Source of the DNA: Hyparrhenia diplandra
Lineage: Eukaryota > Streptophyta > Magnoliopsida > Poales > Poaceae
Length of the DNA stretch: 64,000 nt
Assembly (NCBI GenBank): GCA_015847255.1
Contig: JADLZK010000391.1
Location: 248,001 to 312,000 of the forward strand
Direction of reading: 5' to 3'
Both the position numbers and the translations under genes were made by a program. Numbering within the stretch: the first letter of the stretch is position 1; the number at the start of each line of letters is the position of its first letter. Positions 1 to 11,960 of the stretch are shown here, piece after piece. The notes under the pieces are model-generated. The model made no database searches, was not told the origin of the DNA, and was given only the letters and a program-made list of their open reading frames with translations.

Positions 1-386
1 CAGAGCTGAAATCGTCAAATGAGTCGACCAGATCTACAATGTGGCGCGGGCGCTGGTGACAGGAAAGAAGACAAGGTTTGCATGTGTTGAGTCCAGGATG
101 CTTACCTGGACAGGGCCTGGTCGTCACAGGAGGATGCTGATAATGGTGATTGCGACTATGCAGGACGCTTTTTATCTTTATCTTTGCTTGTTATCTGTGG
201 ATTGCTATGCCTCTTGCGCTGATGGTCAAGCACATTATGTGTTACTCTTGTAGATTGCTCCCATGTTGGGTAACATTTTTTCCAGTTTCTTCAAACTATT
301 CTATTATGTAAACCTCTATGCCACAACGTATTTCTATTATATGAATGGAAATGGGAAGACCCTAAGTTTTAAAGAAAACAAGGAAT

Positions 387-497
387 ATATTTTTAAAGCC
401 AACTTACTACTTTCTGCACGATCCAGCAACAAATTTATAGGAGCGTATTGTGTGTAAAAATATTTTTAGAGCCAACTTATTACTTTCTGCACGATCC
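387..497. repeat. Short direct repeat, two 38-bp copies
   Basis: Positions 387-424 and 460-497 are near-identical copies with a 73-bp period, differing at about two positions. Both contain GCCAACTTA and TTTCTGCACGATCC. The rest of 1-600 holds no gene I can recognise. Confidence 0.8.
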
Positions 498-609
498 ATA
501 GCAACTAGCAGGATATATCAACGGCCTGATCCTTACCTGAAACCTACAAAAATAGCAGCTGCCTGGCCGCTGCCTGTACACATGTATACGACTTGCCCTC
601 GGCCCCAAA

Positions 610-1020
610 TCAATCAGAATTGTAATCTGAATGGTATCTATCAGAAGTAGTAGGATCAGCCCTCCCCATCTTCCTTACCCTTGCCTGGGCCTCTGACCTC
701 GCCCTTGTCTGGGCCTCAGCCTTTGCCCGAGCCCTGGCATTGTATGCTGCATTGGCACTTGCCCTCGCTGCACCCCTGGACATAGGACTGAGCTTGGCCG
801 GAGACCCACCTTTGATTTTGAATCTGAGTGTACCTATGCGCCCAGGGGAGGCCTCAACAGCAAGGGCACTTGCCCTCGCTGCACCCCAGGACATAGGACT
901 GGGCTTGGCCAGAGACGCATCCTTGATTTTGAATCTCAGTGTACCTATGCGCCCAGATGAGGCCTCAACAGCAAGGGCAGTGCTCTTGCTGGCAGCAGAG
1001 TTTGCCTCCGCAAAAGCTTT
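610..1020 (-). pseudogene. 3' exon of family M copy A, with 37-residue repeats
   Basis: The minus strand is open from about 1020 down to a stop at 610. It encodes an Ala/Arg-rich, low-complexity basic protein. Two 111-bp units (755-865 and 866-976) repeat in frame as 37-residue blocks with core GRIGTLRFKIK. They are followed by an ARAKAEAQTRARSEAQ-like tail. The tail resembles the Ala/Glu/Arg-rich tail (RAKAEASERAASAAWS) of the minus-strand gene near 18.4 kb. With the related 5' region at 1.9-2.5 kb this suggests a paralogue of that gene interrupted by an LTR-like insert. The function is unknown. It could also be a spurious GC-rich open frame, but the in-frame 111-bp period favours coding ancestry. 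Confidence 0.45.
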
Positions 1021-1239
1021 AACTAAGTCAACCTACGACAGACAGACAGACAGTAACAGACAACACACCATATCAAATCTTATTCAAAAAAAGAACATCA
1101 TCAAATGGGACTGCAACAAGAGCAGAAGATCATTTCATTTGTTGGCATCTCTGATCGATATTAACCAACCGCAACGATTCTTCCTTTTTACACATATATG
1201 CAGGCATCACGCGGAGCTTTGGACCCCTTGTAGGTTAGG

Positions 1240-1770
1240 CTCTGCTACGAGTGGACCACTGAACCCGGCAGAGGCCCGGGTCGCATCCTCGGAGCAAGCG
1301 GAGGCTCCAAGAGAAGCTTTGCTGGAAGGACTCATTGCTTGCTGAAGAGAAACAGGCGGATGCCTCCGGTGGAGCTCCCGCACGCGAGGCTCGAGCACCA
1401 TCCTTGAAGCCAGCAGAGGTTCCGGGGGAGAAGAGAACCCTAACACGTCTCCTCCCGATGGGCTGACGCCCCCTAACGGGCCGAGCCACAGCCCGCGAGA
1501 AAGACCATGCTTCCCTCATCAAGATGGTACAACAAACGGATATTCCAAGAATATACCATGTGCAATCTTGTAAAACGACTTTGGTTGTAATCAAGTGCTA
1601 TAAATAGGGGCTTTGACCGAGTTGGTTGGTGTGATCATTAATAAAATGTGACTCTTGGTATTCTCACTCCTTAGTGTGCTACACTTAACCATTTCTCCCC
1701 AATCTCCCCTCATAGCAGTGTCTAAGTGGAGACTACTACCCCCTTGCTGGAGGGTTCAACGTCATTACAA
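1240..1770 (+). mobile_element. LTR-like fragment
   Basis: The stretch has the composition and signals of a grass retrotransposon LTR: a TATA box (CTATAAATAGGGG near 1599), an AATAAA-like element near 1641, and a terminal GGTTCAACGTCATTACA. The left boundary and a target duplication were not resolved, so this is a probable fragment or solo LTR. It lies between the proposed 3' and 5' parts of family M copy A. Confidence 0.4.
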
Positions 1771-1919
1771 ACTATAACAACAAAAGAAATAAGGACTAGA
1801 ATTTTAACAAAATGGTTGTTTTGTGTAAGAAAAGAACAAGAAAAATTATAAAGTCAGAATGATCATTCACTAGGCAATGCATGCTATCCAATGAAATAGG
1901 ATTAAATAGATAGAATGAA

Positions 1920-2473
1920 TAGATAGAAATATACACCTGGCTCTGTAATTATCATGGACTAGTATATGCCGAGCGCATACCTGGATCATATTATAGAAGT
2001 AAAACCCATGCTGTAAAACATCAATTGGCGGTGAAACGGTACCAAAGTGAAGCCAAACCAAAGCATCAAAATAAACATCCAGAGATTGAAACCGGGCGAA
2101 GGATGTAGAGAGAAACGGTACTCCGCGGTGGTTTCTCAAGATAGGGGCGCCATAGCAAAAAGCTCGATATCTCGAGTGGCATGTTGAGCGGAGTTCTTGG
2201 CCGATGGAAAGCAGCGGGGGCGAAGTTCTTGGCGCTCGACGGGTAGTGCGAGATGCGTGTGAGGTGGGGCGGAGCTCGGGCGGAGTCGCAAGTGATGCGT
2301 AATCGGGCAGAGGTTTCACCGGCGCGAAGGTCGCTGGCGGATCGGGAGTCGATCGGGCGGCGAGGGCGGCGAGGCGGATCGGATCGACCGCTGAGAAGGG
2401 GTGCGATTTTTATGACGGCGGATTTGAGGTTAAGGCCCATAGCCACAAGCTTGTGGCGCTGAGCACAACACAT
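1920..2473 (-). pseudogene. 5' region of family M copy A
   Basis: Read on the minus strand, this matches the 5' region of the gene near 21.4-22.3 kb and, in inverted orientation, 28.8-29.2 kb. Shared blocks include ATCAATTG-GAAACGGTACCA near 2020-2042, the stretch around 2075-2180 (CCAGAGATTGAAACC, GTGGTTTCTCAAGATAG), and a GC-rich block ending near 2462. The minus-strand frame 2473-2066 is open for 135 codons but ends in non-conserved sequence. I infer a first exon and the start of the first intron. Function unknown. Confidence 0.45.
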
Positions 2474-2489
2474 CTAAAAACACATGTTA

Positions 2490-2960
2490 AATGAAATCAA
2501 ATCAAATGAATACGAGAGAAACCTTGAGCACCGAATCGGGAAGAACAAGTTGGATGCACATGGGGGGGGAAGAGATGCAAAAGCTGCACTTCAGCCGAAT
2601 CTCACCTGCAGGGGAAGAGTTGGATCCAGATATTGAACCAGCGGCGGTGTCGGAGAAGATCCAGATCTCTCGCAGAAGTCCACTCCATGGAGCCTCTTCT
2701 CCCGGATTTGGATCATCTCGCCTCCTCACACACTGGAGGTCTCCTCTTCTCCTGTGGATCTTCTTGCCTGGGGTCTCTCTTCTTCTCTATCTCTATGAAG
2801 GAAATGAGTGAACTAGGGAAAGGAGTGGAGGGCACAAAGGTGGAGGCTGAGAAGTGGAAACAGTGGGATGCGGAGGGGGAGGGTATATATCGACAGGATT
2901 TGAATGACCCACCCACTCCCACCAGGCGGATCTTAGGGGCCATCAGTCATTGAGTGGTGT
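2490..2960 (-). other. Possible 5' leader and promoter of copy A
   Basis: A minus-strand TATA-like element (GATATATACCC, about 2882-2892) is followed downstream by a pyrimidine-rich leader and a 75-codon minus-strand open frame at 2729-2502. This is compatible with the promoter and leader of the family M copy A gene, but no conserved protein is recognisable. Plus-strand frames here overlap and carry no family signal. Confidence 0.25.
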
Positions 2961-3149
2961 GAATGGGTCATGCGTGTCGCGGTTGCGCCATTTTGAGTGG
3001 TGTGAACGGGTCCTATGCGTTGGACTGCTTGCGCCGCCGCGCCGCTTTCGTTTGAAGACACCGGCGTAACTCCTCTTCATCGTCTGCGGTCACCAGAGGG
3101 CGGGCGAATCCAAACGACTCAGAGACGCGGTCATCCCCGGTGGGCCCTA

Positions 3150-3445
3150 TGATCGAAATGCTTTTTAATCTTTAAAAATAAATTGGATTATGTCATATCG
3201 TAATCGTGTTTCTGCATATTGGAATCTTCATCTCCTGTTAGCCACATCTCGGCCCGTTTGGACTATTTTGACATCCGAATAGAGTTTATGGGACCTAAAT
3301 AGCCATTTTGAGAGTTTAGGGACCGGTATGACATAGAGACACAAGTTCGAGGACCGCCAACGCACTTTACTCTTTTTTAATCTTTAAAAAATAAATTGAA
3401 TCATATTGTAACCGTGTTTTTGTATATTGGAATCATCCTCCCGTA
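3150..3445. repeat. Direct repeat of about 75 bp flanking a spacer
   Basis: Positions 3160-3235 and 3372-3440 share TTTTTAATCTTTAAAAA, TAAATTG and a tail GTATATTGGAATCATC-like. They are about 210 bp apart. The spacer carries GTTTAGGGACCGG-type wording often seen in grass repeats. Probably one end-duplicated element; family not identified. Confidence 0.5.
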
Positions 3446-3499
3446 ACTACGAAAAGGCTCTTTGATAGTTACACATAAATGTATCACATTTTTCATTCT

Positions 3500-4600
3500 T
3501 GAAAACATGGTCATCGTTTCCTTCACTTGCCTATTGCACCAACTCGCGTCGACCCGCCCATGTCGCCCGTCACCTCCGTACTCCTTATCCTTTCATCGAC
3601 CGCCCCCCAACATGGGCACTTTCCGATTCTACCACCGCCCCCCCACACACACACCAAGATGCACACCACACGCCAACTTGTTGTCGCCCACCAACCTGTC
3701 GCAGACTACCTTCGTCCTCCCCGACAAGGTAGGCCGGTCATCCTCTTCCTCTAAGTCTGAGACATGACAGTGTGTAGGGTTCGGGCGAATCCTCAGATCC
3801 TACTTTCTACTTTCTTATGCGAGCTCGAAGCTTATGAGCCATGGGTTTGAGAAGTCCCGCACTCGAACCCATCCCCTTGCTATTTTTTTTGTATGTTCTT
3901 GTTGTTTCTCCATGTTGCGTAGGGATTTTTTTGGATGTTGCATGAGATGATTTCTGAATGTTGTAGCATGGTGATTCATGTGTTGTACAAAGGAACTTCT
4001 AATGTCATGATTTGTATGTTTTCCCCTAATGTTGTAATAGAAAAAGTTAATTATCAAACTTACCGTTTTCAAATGTTGCATTACTCAAAGGTGATTTTGA
4101 TGTTTCTGTTTCCATGTTTCATGGTTGGTGTTGCACTTCTAATGATTGAGATGTTGTGGTACATATTTTGTGATGCTATATTACTTGTGTGTCTATCGGC
4201 CACAATTTTGATCGTACTTTCGAGCCAAGATATAAATTATTCGCTCCCAAATAGGTCCAGTTAGGTTCAACCCACATAGAGCTTCAGTTGACTCAACCCA
4301 AACGGTAATGATATAGAGCGGTCGTGCCGGACGGGACGGACGCACCCGACTTGCGCCGAAACCTACCCGCCCATGTCGCACAACCGCCACACTCCTCATC
4401 CTTTCCTCGGTAGCACACTCTAGCAGCAGCGAGCACACCCTCCCATTCTACAGCCGCCCTACCCACCCGCCAATGCTTCCTCAATCCCCTCTCCGCGAAC
4501 TTCATTCCTACCACACGCCCACCGTGTTTAGGATTTTCACTCCCTCAACCGAGACAAGGGATGGAGACGACGAGGTAGGTCGGTAATCGGTCTCGTCGAG
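3500..4600. repeat. Diverged repeat pair around an ATGTTG-rich tract
   Basis: 3540-3740 and 4350-4600 share word order (CGCCCATGTCGC, CTCCT-ATCCTTTC, ATTCTAC-GCC, ACAAGG-GG) and look like diverged copies. Between them, 3880-4190 is rich in ATGTTG words, a pattern common in dispersed repeats of grasses. Several short open frames in all directions exist here but none shows a protein family. Confidence 0.35.
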
Positions 4601-4609
4601 CTAGTTTCG

Positions 4610-5150
4610 AATATTTGGGCACCAAATAAGCCGGATGATGCATTGTATGGTGGGATACGAGCAACCAACCACCCCCTTAGTGAACTAGATCGGTGTAATG
4701 TCTCATTTTTTTTTTTTAACGATCTGATCATCGGTGCGATCCAGTGTTAATAACTACTGTCATCGTTTGTTATTTTTTTTAGACAACGTTAATTAATTTA
4801 TTTTTTATTGAGGGAAGACAAACAACTTTAATTTAGTTTTTTTATTGAGGGAACACAAACAAATTTAATTTAGTTGTGGGTATATGGTTAGTTTTGCAAT
4901 ACTTTTATGCCACCGACTGTTTTTGAAAAAGAAAAAGGTACTTAGAGCAACTCCTACAACTTACTTAAAGATAGCTAAATTTCATTGTATAGTCATCATT
5001 TTTAAAATAGAGAACTTATCTCTACAACATAAAAAAGAACAAAACTAAGACTTTTTCTTGGTGCGACATTAGTTTTGGTACTTCCACCCTGCCTCCCCCG
5101 GGTGTGAAATCCATCCACGCCCACCAGTCACGCCCTCACACACCCAGATT
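4610..5150. other. AT-rich intergenic, nothing recognised
   Basis: Low-complexity A/T tracts and a small repeat (TTATTGAGGGAA-ACAAACAA at about 4806 and 4845). No gene or element ends were found. Confidence 0.6.
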
Positions 5151-5155
5151 AGCGA

Positions 5156-5282
5156 TTACTAAAAATAGCCATGCATGTGAAAAGGAATTAAATCCTCAAT
5201 TTCCCTCACCCGCATGTCATCTGAGTTACTAAAAATAGCCATGCATGTGAAAAGGAATTAAATCCTCAATTGCCCCTCACCC
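5156..5282. repeat. Tandem direct repeat of about 55 bp, adjacent to the hAT element
   Basis: TTACTAAAAATAGCCATGCA and the following 35 bp occur at 5156-5210 and again at 5226-5282 with one or two changes. The second copy ends exactly at the left end of the hAT-like element. Each copy includes CATGCATG. Confidence 0.85.
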
Positions 5283-5283
5283 A

Positions 5284-6004
5284 TAGCGATCAAAACGCAC
5301 GGAAAAACCTCATTTCTATTTCCATTTCTATATTTGTTGGCGGAAACGGATCCAGTTCGGAAAATACGGTTTGGAAAACGGAATCGGGATATGCGGGTAC
5401 ACGGAAACGAACCAATACGGGCGGAAATTGAACGGAAACGATCGGAAGCCGGGAACTTAAGCCGGAATAACATGGTGCCGCAACCATCCATCTCTTCTGG
5501 CCTAGTCATGCCATCACAGCTCTCCAGCATCATCCATCTCATCAGGATCACTTTCACAATAATCATCTAGGTGGACATCATTCTGTGGTGTCTTCCGGTT
5601 TCAAATCAACCACTTTGGATATATAGAATGCAATTACAATCTAAAAAGACAAGACATATATTAATTGATGATCAGTGCATGTACAGGCATACAACAACAC
5701 CATATTAGATGCGTAGATCTCGCCATTAGCTTTCCAAAAGGTGTAGTTTGCTGAAAACGGAGTCTGTACGAGGAAGTTATGGTTTGCTGTAATACGGGAA
5801 AAATGCGGTAAAATACGGAAAAATTCGACCAAATACGGATTCCGAAATACGGACGGAAAACGCTGTTTCTACTTCCGTCCGCATTCGACGACCTCCGCCC
5901 CGGATTCGACCCGGTTCGATTTTCCGAAAAATGCGGAAACGGAACGGTAAAATGTAGAAAACGGAACGGAAAATAGGGAAAAATTCCGTCCGTTTTCAAC
6001 ACTA
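5284..6004. mobile_element. Non-autonomous Ac/Ds-like hAT element
   Basis: Both ends are dense in AAACGGA, ATACGG and GGAAACGGA words on the two strands, the subterminal style of Ac/Ds-type hAT elements. Terminal inverted repeats: 5284 reads TAGCGATCAAAACGCACGG, and 6004 read in reverse gives TAGTGTTGAAAACGGACGG (15 of 19 match). Flanking octamers CTCACCCA (5276-5283) and CCGACCCA (6005-6012) match at 6 of 8, consistent with an aged 8-bp target duplication. The 720-bp interior has no transposase. A short Asp/Glu-rich minus-strand stretch near 5490-5580 may be a transposase remnant. Confidence 0.75.
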
Positions 6005-8400
6005 CCGACCCACGCCACTTCCCTCCTGCATGATCCGCGTCCCGCCCGCCCCACCCCGCTAAAAAAAACAGTGCCCGACACTAGACGCACGTCATCGCCT
6101 AACGCGCTACTACCCCACGCCGCGGGAACTCAGAGTTTCTCTCCCTCCCTAATCCATCTACACCCACCAGGTCGATCAAGAGCATGTGTGCTGATTTTAG
6201 GTGAGTTCAGTCTCAATCCCACCTCCTTCACAGCCCTCGGTGGCCAATGTCAACACAACGGGGCTCCCTGTCGACCCAGGCTTCACATAACGGAGGTGTC
6301 GGCTTTGAAGGAGGTGAAACTGGTACGTACATGACAACAGTATATACAGATGATTAAATTTGTGGTAACCATCATGTTTCAGTGTTCAACAGTTCCCTGT
6401 CTTCATGGCTAATAAAATAGAATCAAATAATCTTTGTGGAGGTATAAGTTGTTGTTTTTTGGGACAGGCAGATATTAGGTTTGGTTCTATTCTACACAGT
6501 TGATAACATAAGAGACAGTTGTGTTAAATAGTTGATTAAAGTGATTAACAACAAATTATTTACGTGGGCCATTCATCTTTTTAACAAATTATTTAAATAG
6601 AGATAAATTTATATTTTTGCAGCAGAAAGCACTACATTTCCTGGACCTGTGGACTAGGCTACAGGTTGGTCATCATGCCGTCACAAGCTTCTTCTCATGG
6701 ACCTCCTTTATATATGTTGTTCTGGGCATGCTGGCCACTTCGCTGCGGATGTGCCTGCCGACCCTGCCGGCAAGCGTGCTCGGTGACACAATCCATGTTG
6801 GTGTCACGCTGTCTAATCCGGAGTGCGAGGAGTTCCCACTGTTGATGCTATGAATGTTAGTCGGCGAGCTCCTTCATCCTCTCCACTTGTTCAATGAAGT
6901 CACTCTGACTAATCATATTCTCTTTGCATTTAGTTCATCCATCATCTATGTGTTTCTTAGTCGCTCATGGAACTCAGGTACACCCTCTTTGTTCCAGGAT
7001 ACGAACAAAGGAGAATGGTGACCCACAAAGAGGTTCATGTGCCACCATGCCCAAAACCATGATTCACAGAAATTCTATGCTCGATTTTTTATATTGTTAT
7101 TATTGTTCTATTTTTATAGATACAGCCAGGAGAATAGTCACCTACAGAGAGGTCAATATTTGACGCTAATTATTATTGTTCAATACTATATGCAAGTATG
7201 ATTTGTTAACTACAATTCTGTTCTTTGATATGCTGATTTTCTTTTTAGCGGCTACTGCAGAAAAGATGTGATGCAAAAAGAATGCAGCAGATGCTATTAA
7301 AAATAATAAATCCTGATACTAATCATGATCATGTCTCATTCAGTTAGCTACAAATGCATGTAACGCCCTAAAGAAATGGAATATTTATTCTTTCGGCATC
7401 AAAGTATAAATGGAGACTGCATGTAATGGCCTAAAAAAAATGATTACCCATACTATAATATTTTTAATTTATGCAAGTTGATTGTCCCCTTCTGTTCAGA
7501 TCTGCTCTAGGAGACAACATAAGGCTGCAGGTAAATTGCATCCCTCTAAACACTAATTTATCAGCACATCAGAGAAGCATTAGTGAACTCAGATTAATCT
7601 TGCTGCCTTACAATTTTGTTTCCAAATGAAACCTCCAACAAAGGAACCTATGAAACCAATGGATTGCGTGCTACACAGTGAAGTGTATGTGGTCATAGAC
7701 TGCTATGCATCGGCTATCTTTGCAGGATACCCTGCAGGTCGCTGAGCGCAATATCTTCATGAGGAAGTGAAATTGAGAGGGAAAGGCAGCAAAAGGTTTG
7801 TTGTCTATATCCATCTTCTGAATCTGAAATCTATAGCTTGGTATGAACGAGTCATCTTGTTCAGGTTGAAGAAATAAAGCCATACGTGGTACGATGTGTT
7901 ATTGTGTAGGTGGATGAGGGGATTGTGATCAAACAACTAAGGAGTGTTTCAAACTATTTTCAGCTAGAACTTTGGATGTGAAAATACATGTCAATGAAGC
8001 TTCCTATTATTCCCAGGTAGCCAAGATTTCACACCAGGATGATGAGGTGCATCTCAAAGGCGTAATGAGCTTAAGTAGTTTCCTTGGTAGCTGCTAGCAA
8101 GTAGAAACTAAATTTTACATGAATTATAAATGTTTTCTCAATCTGTTTGATTACTAAAAGATATTCATTGGTTATTGATTTGCATTGATAGAAATTGCTG
8201 TAGGTAATATAATAAGAAATTTTTATCATGCGATCTATATGTTTTCAATATAAAAGTTTAGTTGTCCCGTAGCAGAACAAGACGGTATTCTACCTAGTAT
8301 AAAAAAAGATCACAACAAACTTACTATTTTACAAATCATATAGCAAAGTGATAACATGTTTGTTATTTTACAAAATCATATAGTATGAGTTTAATTTTTA
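6005..8400. other. Intergenic, no gene recognised
   Basis: Open frames such as 6071-6334 and 6617-6853 (plus) show no family motif and no consistent exon chain. A weak repeat, CATGTAA-GCCCTAAA versus CATGTAATGGCCTAAA, occurs near 7358 and 7421. AT-rich sequence with a duplicated ATTTTACAAA-TCATATAG word lies at 8320-8385, and a short TA microsatellite at 8413-8425. Confidence 0.5.
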
Positions 8401-8529
8401 CTCTAAAAAGTCATATATATATATATAGCCTACCTAATAACAAGAATAGAATATGTTGACAATAATAAAAAAATATAATAATAGATTGGCTAGAAAGGCA
8501 AGCGTTGGGCCCACGTGTAAGACGTGGAG

Positions 8530-8776
8530 GAGAAACGGGCGGGTAGCGTGCGCGTGGCGCGACCACAAATCGAAATCGGAACCGGGAAGCGGCTCGGTTT
8601 CTCTCTTTCCCTTTCCTTCCCAGCTTCGTCTCCGCAGGCGGCGGCGTGGCACCATAAAGCCATAAAGCCGGGGTGCCGCTCCCTCGCGGGTTTTCTTCTT
8701 CCATGTAGCCTATAGCCGCCATCCTCATCTGTTCTTGTTTGAGAGGCAGAGGGAGATCCATTGCGAGTTCTCTGCG
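8530..8776 (+). promoter_or_regulatory. Conserved upstream block of family S unit 1
   Basis: This GC-rich block is shared with 12080-12338 upstream of the second S gene (common words TCGAAATCG, CTCTTTCCCTTTCCTTCC, CGCTTCGTCTCCGCAG, GCCTATAGCCGCCATCCTCATC). It therefore duplicated with the gene and probably contains its promoter and leader. No clear TATA box was placed. Confidence 0.5.
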
Positions 8777-9273
8777 ATGGTCGCCAGGAACCTGCCGGAG
8801 AAGGCGGCGTCGGAGAGGCACGAGATATTCAAGGCGAAGAAGCAGGCGTCGGAGGGGTCCGACATCCTGAAGGCGAAGAAGGAGGCGACGGCTGCTGCAA
8901 AGCTCCTGCGATTCAAAGGTGTCCCGGGGGCAGTGAGATCTGGATGGACCACTGGCGGGAGATGAATGCCAAGGCGGCGGAGGCGGCCAGGCCCGTGAAG
9001 AAGAGGAAGAAGGTGCTCAAGCACAGGGTGCCCAAGGCGGTCATCGATCAAATGGTGGCTATGCCCTTCGGGAGCGCCAGAGACCTCACTCCTGCTCAGC
9101 TGGCAAAGCATTCCAGTGGATTCCGTCAGTACTACCCGCTCTCAACTTTCGTCCGTGCCAAGCTCCGTGCCTACGAGCAGGCCCTCATCCGCCAGTACAA
9201 CGCCCAAGGCTATGCGGAGGACGAAACTGAGGTCACTGACAGCGAGGAGGATGCCACGGCGCTGGAGAACTAG
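8777..9273 (+). pseudogene. Family S gene 1, frameshifted
   Basis: Small Lys/Ala-rich protein of unknown function. The ATG at 8777 matches the start of the second copy at 12339. It begins MVARNLPEKAASERHE and reads through SDILKAKKEATAAAK, then meets a stop at 8963-8965. The downstream frame (WREMNAKAAEAARPVKKRKK, then VLKHRVPKAVID, QYYPLSTFVRAKLRAYEQAL, an acidic EVTDSEED tail) is the frame conserved in the other copy. Against copy 2, one base is missing in the GGGCGGG stretch near 8955. KKRKK could be a nuclear localisation signal (inference). The conserved C-terminal pattern YEQALI-QYNAQGYAEDE recurs in the copies at 23-32 kb, which defines the family. It is either a recent pseudogene or a base-call error. 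Confidence 0.65.
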
Positions 9274-9960
9274 GGCAAGCATCCAAAACCTGTCTCTGTG
9301 TTGCATTGTGTGTGTTCTGATAGAGGATCGGAGATCCGATCCAGCTACCCTGAGTTGGAGGTTGGAGCATTGTGATGTAGAATTGTAGATGCAGTCATCA
9401 TCCTGGTGTAATTGACACACTACTGGATGTTGTTCCTTTACCGAGCGCCGGAAGCGCTAGTGGTTTGTTTCTGCTGATTGCTGCTTACACACTATGTTAT
9501 TGAATTATTGTGATATATTGTTGCTGATTAAAACAGTACTAGTCTTACTTTAGTGATGGTCTTACATACTCCACCAGTCCACCTAACCCCAAATCCATTC
9601 CTGCCATAAGCTGCTTTGTTTCTGTAGGTTCAATTTCTTTGGAGCTGTGCGGCAACCGTTACTCTGTTCTCAGCTTGAGTAAACCGATTTGGCATTGCCT
9701 TGTAAGTTGTTAAATAACTGATGTTCTTTTTATCCTATCATTTTAAGCATGTATTGATTGTTGTGTCTCAAAGACCATCACAATGCCTTTTTGATTCTAT
9801 CACTGCATATTTATTGGGAATATAAAGTTACAAGCGAATCTTGTGCTTGCACAACCTCAGTGGAACTTCACCTCTGTTTCCTTCGTGAAATTAGGAATTG
9901 ACTGCCGGTCCATACATTTGAAGGTCAGAATGAACGGCCCTCGCTTCTCTATACTGAAAT
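9274..9960 (+). repeat. 3' flank of family S unit 1
   Basis: Non-coding sequence shared with 12851-13640 and, in part, 17340-18000. Shared words include TTTCTGTAGGTTCAATTTCTT (truncated here), GTAAGTTGTTAAATAACTGATG and GGAATTGACTGCC. This shows that the unit was duplicated at least twice. Confidence 0.7.
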
Positions 9961-9994
9961 TTGCCAATCCATTCCAAACAGGATCTGTGTTTGT

Positions 9995-11055
9995 GTCAAT
10001 CTAACTACTGTCCCAAAGAGCTTTCAGTGACAGATGGAGAAATTGGCTGTCACTAATCCTTAGCTCCTCATCGTCAATGATCATGCTCAATGGTATCCGA
10101 GAAAGGAGAATAAAGCACAGAAGAGCGGTTTAAGCCAGGGAGACTCCCTCTCCCCTTTCTTTTTCATCCTAGCCATTGATACTACACCACATCTTGGAGC
10201 TAGCAGCCGATGAAGGCCACCTCTCCCCACTTCATGGTCATAATGCCAAATTACGTCTGTGTCTTTATGCAGATGACATGGTAATTTTTACGTACCCATG
10301 CAAAGGGAATGTCTGCTACTTCTTTCAGTTGCTATACCACTTTGGAAAAGCTAGTCTGAAGCTCAACCTGAATAAATGCGCTGTGGTACCAGTTAGATGT
10401 TCTTAGCTGGATTTGAACTAAATTACGGAAGGCTTCAGTGGCTAGACAAAATTTTGCAACTACATACCACAGTTTGCTACTGACGTTGGGATGCCTGAAG
10501 GTAAGCTGTAAGCACATGTGTAACCTGTCCTAAAGCGGACTGAAGGCTAACTGGATGACATGGACATTTGCTCAACACTGCAGGGACGGGAGAATTTCTA
10601 AGGTCTGTCTTCAGTGCCCTCCCTAGTCTACCTTCAGACTGATCTGAAGGTTTCTAAGCAACAGGAGACCAAGAACTCACTGGAGGCACATGTAAAGTAA
10701 GCTGGCTGTCAAAACCAATTGATTTAGGAGGACTACGTATCCTAGACCTACAGAAATTCAGCAGGGCTCTAAGATTACGCTGGTTCTGGTTTGCCTGGAC
10801 CTGCCCTGAACGAACCTGGAATGGTACGAAGCTATCAGTTGATGACATTTACAGAACACTCTTCGCAGCTACAACATGCGTGCTGCAGATCCATAATGGA
10901 AACAAAAGGCATTGTTTTGGCATTCTAGCTGGTTAGATGGTCAATCACCGGCCTCCTCCCATTGCTGCACAGCTACAGCCACAGTAGGAGGAAAAACGCA
11001 CTATAGCTGCTGCCCTGGGTAATTTTACTTGATCAGAGACATCGTCCATAATCTG
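9995..11055 (+). mobile_element. LINE reverse-transcriptase fragment, unit 1
   Basis: Plant L1-type LINE remnant in broken frames. Recognisable blocks: RWRNWLSL, then GDSLSP-FFILA-like, then the catalytic core LCLYADDMVIF (YADD at 10266-10277), SLKLNLNKCAVVPV, and the downstream GGLRILDLQKFSRALRLRW block near 10728-10785. It is 5' truncated compared with the copy at 14.46 kb. Multiple stops make it non-functional. Confidence 0.8.
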
Positions 11056-11960
11056 ACAGAGCTGCTACAAGACTACTTAGCTGCCTGCAACCTTACTCTT
11101 TGGGGTTAATTGCAGGAAAATGATCATACTGTGCGACAATGCTGATCCTTAATTATGGAAGAATTATCTATCACACTCCTCAGAATATATAATGCAAAAA
11201 TTGAACCAGTGATAAGAGCCATATATATGTATTAAGCAAAAATATTGCAAACTACAAGTTGATACAACCATTGCAACTATCATACACATGAATCTTCTTT
11301 TGTTTGGTCAATTTCTTGCATGCTCTTTTTTATCCTAATTTCCTTGTGACAGAAAACATAATGCAGATGCAAACAACAAATAATGAACAAGAGCACATGA
11401 CTGAAGGTCACCAACGATGAATGCATGCAAGATATATTGAAGTATATATAAGCACCATATATTATAAATGAAATATACTGAGAGAAGTACAAACCTCTAT
11501 GGGAAACGCTGCACATTAACCTATCTCCAAAAGCAACCTGCATCAAGGAACTAAAACAAAGCAGCCGGAAAATTTAAAACTGGTCATGTCAACATGGTAC
11601 AAATATAACCTATAAAGCTCAGATGGAACATCTGGCAAATGAAGGTGAATTCCTGACTCATCTTTGATCTTGCTATTCCATGATGACATTGTAGGGAGGG
11701 CAGATGATGGCCCCCGTGACCATGACATCGAAAGTCCAACAACTGACCATAGTAACCAGGGAGCACAAGAGTCCAGGTGGTTTCTGGCTGAAAGCAGCCT
11801 GGGAAGGTAATAGCAAAAGTATCAACTCGACTTTGTCACCCCGGATTCCGTGCCATCTTTTTTCGATGCTTCGCCTTATTCAAATTTTTTGCACAAATAT
11901 AATTTATTTTGTTACGGCTTATTTTATCGATAAAGATACTTGAATATTGATTAACTTATT
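11056..11960. other. Intergenic, MITE-like tail
   Basis: No gene recognised. Near 11830-12033 a sequence ends in GGGACAGAGGGAGTA, the reverse of a Stowaway-type terminus CTCCCTC-GTCCC. The left end (ATTCCGTGCCATC near 11846) is too diverged to call the element with confidence. Confidence 0.35.

Noticed and set aside
8411..9111. Minus-strand frames opposite S gene 1
   Set aside because: Antisense shadows; the conserved reading frame between paralogues is on the plus strand.
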